A stretch of DNA of 25,103 bases, taken from positions 1 to 25,103 of the forward strand of contig CAYWZW010000076.1 in the NCBI GenBank assembly GCA_964462945.1, given 5' to 3'. Source of the DNA: GCA-020343675 sp964462945. Its GTDB lineage: Bacteria > Planctomycetota > Phycisphaerae > Sedimentisphaerales > Anaerobacaceae. Made by a program: the position numbers and the translations under genes. This document shows positions 22,281 to 25,103 of the stretch, in pieces; positions within the stretch are counted from its first letter, which is position 1; the number at the start of each line of letters is the position of its first letter. The notes beneath the pieces are model-generated. The model did no database searches. It saw only the letters and a list, made by a program, of their open reading frames with translations, and was not told the origin of the DNA.

Positions 22281-23975
22281 CTATTCACCCAGAGTCAGTA
22301 AGCCGGTGAAGTCACCCGTACCGTCTCCATTGATATTGGCGGTTGCCGATGACACAAGTTCAATACCGTCGCCGCCCCCGAGGTTACGTGAGTACTGCTT
22401 GTCCAATCGATTGTTCCAGTGTTCGTGGACACCCAAGCTCACCAAACCGAGGCCATTATTTGCCGGGTCATACAAAGTGCCCGAAGGGGGATCATGAGCC
22501 AAAGCTGCCTCGTGCAGGTAATCGTCGGCACCGGAAATAAGAGGCCAATCGTCCCATTCTGTCGATAGAAAGTCATAGCAGACTGAATCAATGGCCACAG
22601 GGTCCTGGGAGACGAAAATACTCGACGGCCAATCCTCGTTAAACGGCGGCATGTCCCACTTCTTGGGTTCGGAATACCAATTCTGCCCACCGAAAAGGCC
22701 ATCCACAATATAGAGTATGGTCTTACCACCTAACTCAGGATGGCCCATCAAGTCCACCAAACAGCGGTAGTGTCCCATGCCGGGCACGTTCTTTGCAAGG
22801 CTATCATGCATGTTGTAGTAGTCGTACTGCACGCCCCAACGCCACCCCGTTGGCTCTCTCAGAAGCGAGCCATAATGATTCTTAGCGCAGACCGTTATAC
22901 CCGCGGTATCATGGCTCTTCAGAATGGCAAAGTTAATGATGTAGTCTGCCTCTGCAAAGGCTCGCGGCAGGTAGTCCTGCTGTTTCCCGTGCGCAGCGGG
23001 TGTACTCCAATAAAACTCAGTATCTGAGAACTGGGCCTGACTCCGTCCCGACCCGCCGAGATTGGCCATATAGCAAATGTCCGGATATTCTGAATGTACC
23101 GCGTCATAGTAGAAATTGGGCATGATCCTCGTCGGATCACCAATGGTAATATCGGGTTCATTCGCGCCAACTACATGTACTAACTGCCAGAGGATTGCGA
23201 TAGTCAGTTGCGGTGAATTGTCGATCCTGTTTATATTTTCGGCTTTTTTCTCGAATGTGCTCGGATCAGCATTGGAGGAAAGGGTATTGTTGATCTTGAT
23301 GGCAATCTTTTCACCGTCCGCAAAGCCAACGTCCCCTTTACCTCGCTCGCGATTGAAGTATCTGAAAATTGCATCCCAGGCGGCAGCCTCTGAGCTCTCC
23401 CCGGCCAGACTGCAAATTGCCCGTGAAACCATCTTATGCACTACTACTGGGTCAGTGTGGTCACCTTCGTACCAGTGTTCAGCAGAGTGATAGCCCTCCC
23501 AGTCAGTTGCATTTGGATCATGTATCCACACGACACGACCCGGATGTACCCCCTTGGGGATTCCTATCGGAGCGTTCGGAGTCTGGGGGACAGCTAAGGG
23601 TGCTTCACCTCCGGCAGTTCTGAGCCCCAGCCACATGGCTCCCACGCTCGCTGAGACACACAACACACCCACCGCATAGCGAACCCTAACAACGCTGCGT
23701 TGCGCTCTGCGGAAGAGTGCGACCGAGCCAACAAGGCCGAGAAACCAGAGAACAAATCCTGAAGCCAATGGAAAGGCTACTCTTTGACACGCATATGTCG
23801 CCCGCGCAGGCTTAGGCACGACACGAATCAGAAACCACATCAGCGATAGTGAGCCTATGGCTGGAAACATCCAGTTCGACCAGCGAGGTTTCCTCCCGTG
23901 CGCACAGCGCTCAGATGTGTTCCGACAGGCTGTGGGAACGTCTTTTCGTTTCACGGACACCATTGCAACACACAT
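22281..23975 (-). CDS. Membrane-anchored DUF362 protein with dockerin-like C-terminal repeat
   Basis: 564-residue minus-strand protein, convergent with the polysaccharide operon. ATG at 23975 (an in-frame ATG four codons later is possible); no close ribosome binding site. Three membrane helices lie at about 36-53, 67-88 and 100-118. The very basic loop after the second (FRRAQRSVVRVR) puts the large C-terminal domain outside the cytoplasm by the positive-inside rule. The DUF362 domain covers about 215-480: DGEKIAIKINNT, ILKSHDTAGITVCAKNHYG, VDGLFGGQNW, VSQDPVAIDSVCYDFL. No ferredoxin cysteine clusters are seen. The tail has NINGDGTGDFTGLL, a DxNxDGxxD calcium-loop pattern with Asn first, like one dockerin repeat. 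DUF362 is poorly characterised, so no function is proposed; a link to the polymer genes rests only on position. Confidence 0.8.
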   Translation of the reverse strand: MCVAMVSVKRKDVPTACRNTSERCAHGRKPRWSNWMFPAIGSLSLMWFLIRVVPKPARATYACQRVAFPLASGFVLWFLGLVGSVALFRRAQRSVVRVRYAVGVLCVSASVGAMWLGLRTAGGEAPLAVPQTPNAPIGIPKGVHPGRVVWIHDPNATDWEGYHSAEHWYEGDHTDPVVVHKMVSRAICSLAGESSEAAAWDAIFRYFNRERGKGDVGFADGEKIAIKINNTLSSNADPSTFEKKAENINRIDNSPQLTIAILWQLVHVVGANEPDITIGDPTRIMPNFYYDAVHSEYPDICYMANLGGSGRSQAQFSDTEFYWSTPAAHGKQQDYLPRAFAEADYIINFAILKSHDTAGITVCAKNHYGSLLREPTGWRWGVQYDYYNMHDSLAKNVPGMGHYRCLVDLMGHPELGGKTILYIVDGLFGGQNWYSEPKKWDMPPFNEDWPSSIFVSQDPVAIDSVCYDFLSTEWDDWPLISGADDYLHEAALAHDPPSGTLYDPANNGLGLVSLGVHEHWNNRLDKQYSRNLGGGDGIELVSSATANINGDGTGDFTGLLTLGE

Positions 23976-24229
23976 ACAGACTTCGACACCACCTTCACCT
24001 CCGTTTGCCAGTCCTTACACAAGAGCCTGGATCGGGGCTATTCACGAAAACACTCTCTCTCTAAACAGCCAGCAGTGACATGCCTTAGCACCACTGTGGC
24101 CAGTCCAAATTATACCAAAATTCCAAGCCAACGTCCAGAGCGTCTTAAGGAACGTCGCCTTTCCACCCCCGATGCCGCGAGTGTCAGGGGGGCGCCTAAA
24201 ACCGGTCATTTTGAGGATGGATAGATTGC

Positions 24230-24277
24230 CACAGAGATTCACCGAAATCCATAATTCCGGGATTTCGGGAGTCTGTG
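24230..24277. repeat. Nested long inverted repeat / stem-loop
   Basis: An outer 6-bp stem CACAGA (24230-24235) / TCTGTG (24272-24277) encloses, after a 6/3 internal loop, a perfect 9-bp stem CCGAAATCC (24242-24250) / GGATTTCGG (24260-24268) with a 9-base loop. No T-run follows on either strand. It could be a mobile palindromic repeat, an RNA structure or an operator; it lies about 255 bases upstream of the DUF362 start. Confidence 0.5.
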
Positions 24278-24818
24278 CTAACTTTACAGGCTACGATGAA
24301 CCACGCCTCTGCCCCCAAAAACGTCGATAACAGCACCGAAACTGGCATTATGCCACGGTCAGGAAACGCAAGATGCCGTTTCGCGCGTCGGGGCAGGCTC
24401 AGACACACTATGATCGCATCCAGCACCACGCTTCGTGGCCTGTGCCAACCTGCCTTGCCGAGAGGGTCTCTGTAATGTTAGCCCAAGTTCGTCAGTTATA
24501 AGCTTGTTTTGCATTTATAGGGCCTCTCGTGACGTTTTAGGTTCAAAGTCTGTACTACCCCTATACCTTTTTACATACTGGCCCTCCGGTTCTCTAATCC
24601 CCCTTCACTGCTTCAGAAGCGCGTTGTGTGCGTCAAGCACCCCGGCCATTCCCTGCTTCAAGGATTTGCAGCTTCCGCGCCTTATTCGTGGGTTTGCCTT
24701 TGTATGTCCGGTGTTTTGTCTGCTTTTGAGACCCTTCCGGGGACATCCGGCTTCTGAGGCCGATGCTCATCAGTTTTCAAGTCCTCGAACCTCTGGCACT
24801 TGTAAGCCCAACCCCTGC

Positions 24819-24841
24819 GATACGTCAGCCTGATACGTCAG
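24819..24841. repeat. 10-bp direct repeat GATACGTCAG x2
   Basis: Exact copies at 24819-24828 and 24832-24841 (13-base period, 3-base spacer). No gene lies clearly next to it in the window; a regulator site or a replication-slippage duplication are both possible. Confidence 0.35.
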
Positions 24842-25103
24842 TTTGAACTCTGAAATTGAGTAGCGGCCGATTTTGAACCTTTCGACCCGGAGGGCGCGTT
24901 GACTAAATTGACGAACTTCGACGGAAGGTGGGCGTGTTTTAGGGTTTGATGACAAAGGATGCCGAACAGAAGTGCTTTGCAACGAGGCATTTACCGATGA
25001 GGGCAAAGATGGAATCGAATCGCCGACGCACGGATTGATTGTCCGTTGGGAGGTATAACCGGAAGTTGTGGATGGACGGATGATGAAAGCGGCGTACTCT
25101 AAT

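Larger units (their letters stand above)
23976..25103. other. 1.1-kb terminal region without a convincing gene
   Basis: Upstream of the DUF362 gene, so it should hold its promoter, which I cannot identify. Frames of 60-130 codons occur on both strands, but they lack ribosome binding sites and recognisable motifs, and they have shuffled-looking, Cys/Arg/Ser/Pro-rich compositions. Structured items are a nested hairpin at 24230-24277, a near-palindrome CGGCTTCTGAGGCCG near 24749 and a 10-bp direct repeat at 24819-24841. A 29-codon ATG frame at 24949-25038 (MTKDAEQKCFATRHLP...) has no recognisable features. Confidence 0.45.

Noticed and set aside
24435..24833. 132-codon + frame near the window end
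   Set aside because: Starts without a good ribosome binding site, rich in Ser/Pro/Cys with no domain pattern, overlaps equally poor frames on the other strand.
24770..25006. 78-codon minus-strand frame near the window end
   Set aside because: No start signal or motif, and it runs across the direct repeat; likely chance.
1..25103. CRISPR arrays, insertion sequences, tRNA/rRNA genes
   Set aside because: No regularly spaced repeats, transposase or integrase motifs, terminal inverted repeats with target duplications, or recognisable RNA gene sequences were seen by eye.

Overview
This 25.1 kb window is an exopolysaccharide (or O-antigen/capsule-like) biosynthesis and export locus of the Wzx/Wzy-dependent type. 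It comes from a Gram-negative-type bacterium, since it has an outer-membrane polysaccharide export lipoprotein and an inner-membrane Wzz/Wzc-type co-polymerase. Several traits recall uncultured Planctomycetota, Hydrogenedentota or neighbouring phyla: a membrane-anchored DUF362 protein ending in one dockerin-like calcium-loop repeat, a multi-domain CBM/GH39-like secreted hydrolase, a sugar transferase with a GGDEF-like front domain, frequent non-ATG starts and long gaps between genes. The taxonomy is inference; no rRNA or tRNA gene was recognised.

Layout. Positions 2-358 hold the 3' end of an upstream gene. A 343-base gap with a 16-bp palindrome follows. The main block runs on the + strand from 702 to 22003. 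Its first section encodes the export and priming machinery: a Wza-like lipoprotein, a Wzc-like co-polymerase with a broken P-loop, and a phosphoglycosyl transferase; next comes a Gfo/Idh/MocA sugar dehydrogenase. A secreted PslG-like glycoside hydrolase follows. After a 724-base gap come the Wzx flippase, a methyltransferase, the Wzy-type polymerase/ligase, a GT4 glycosyltransferase, an RmlD-like reductase, a second GT4 enzyme with a DUF1972-type front, a second methyltransferase, a large NodB-type deacetylase-like protein, a left-handed beta-helix N-acyltransferase and a DegT-type PLP aminotransferase. A convergent minus-strand DUF362 membrane protein (22281-23975) closes the block. The last 1.1 kb has no convincing gene but holds a long nested hairpin and a short direct repeat.

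How the genes fit together. The phosphoglycosyl transferase would load the first sugar on undecaprenyl phosphate. The two glycosyltransferases would extend the repeat unit, although a longer unit would need enzymes encoded elsewhere. The dehydrogenase (5086), aminotransferase (20900) and N-acyltransferase (20409) match the WbpB/WbpE/WbpD (WlbA/WlbC/WlbB) logic for a 3-acetamido sugar, although they sit at opposite ends of the locus. The reductase would supply a deoxysugar-type residue, and the methyltransferases and deacetylase would modify the chain. Wzx would flip the unit, Wzy polymerise it, and the Wzc/Wza pair set length and export it. The secreted hydrolase would trim or release polymer.

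Notable points are the degenerate Walker A of the co-polymerase, the composite deacetylase, the GGDEF-like/transferase fusion, a short reading frame resembling the start of a P-loop kinase between the methyltransferase and Wzy genes, a 57-codon frame coupled to a glycosyltransferase stop by TAGTG, and several gaps that may be the remains of lost genes.
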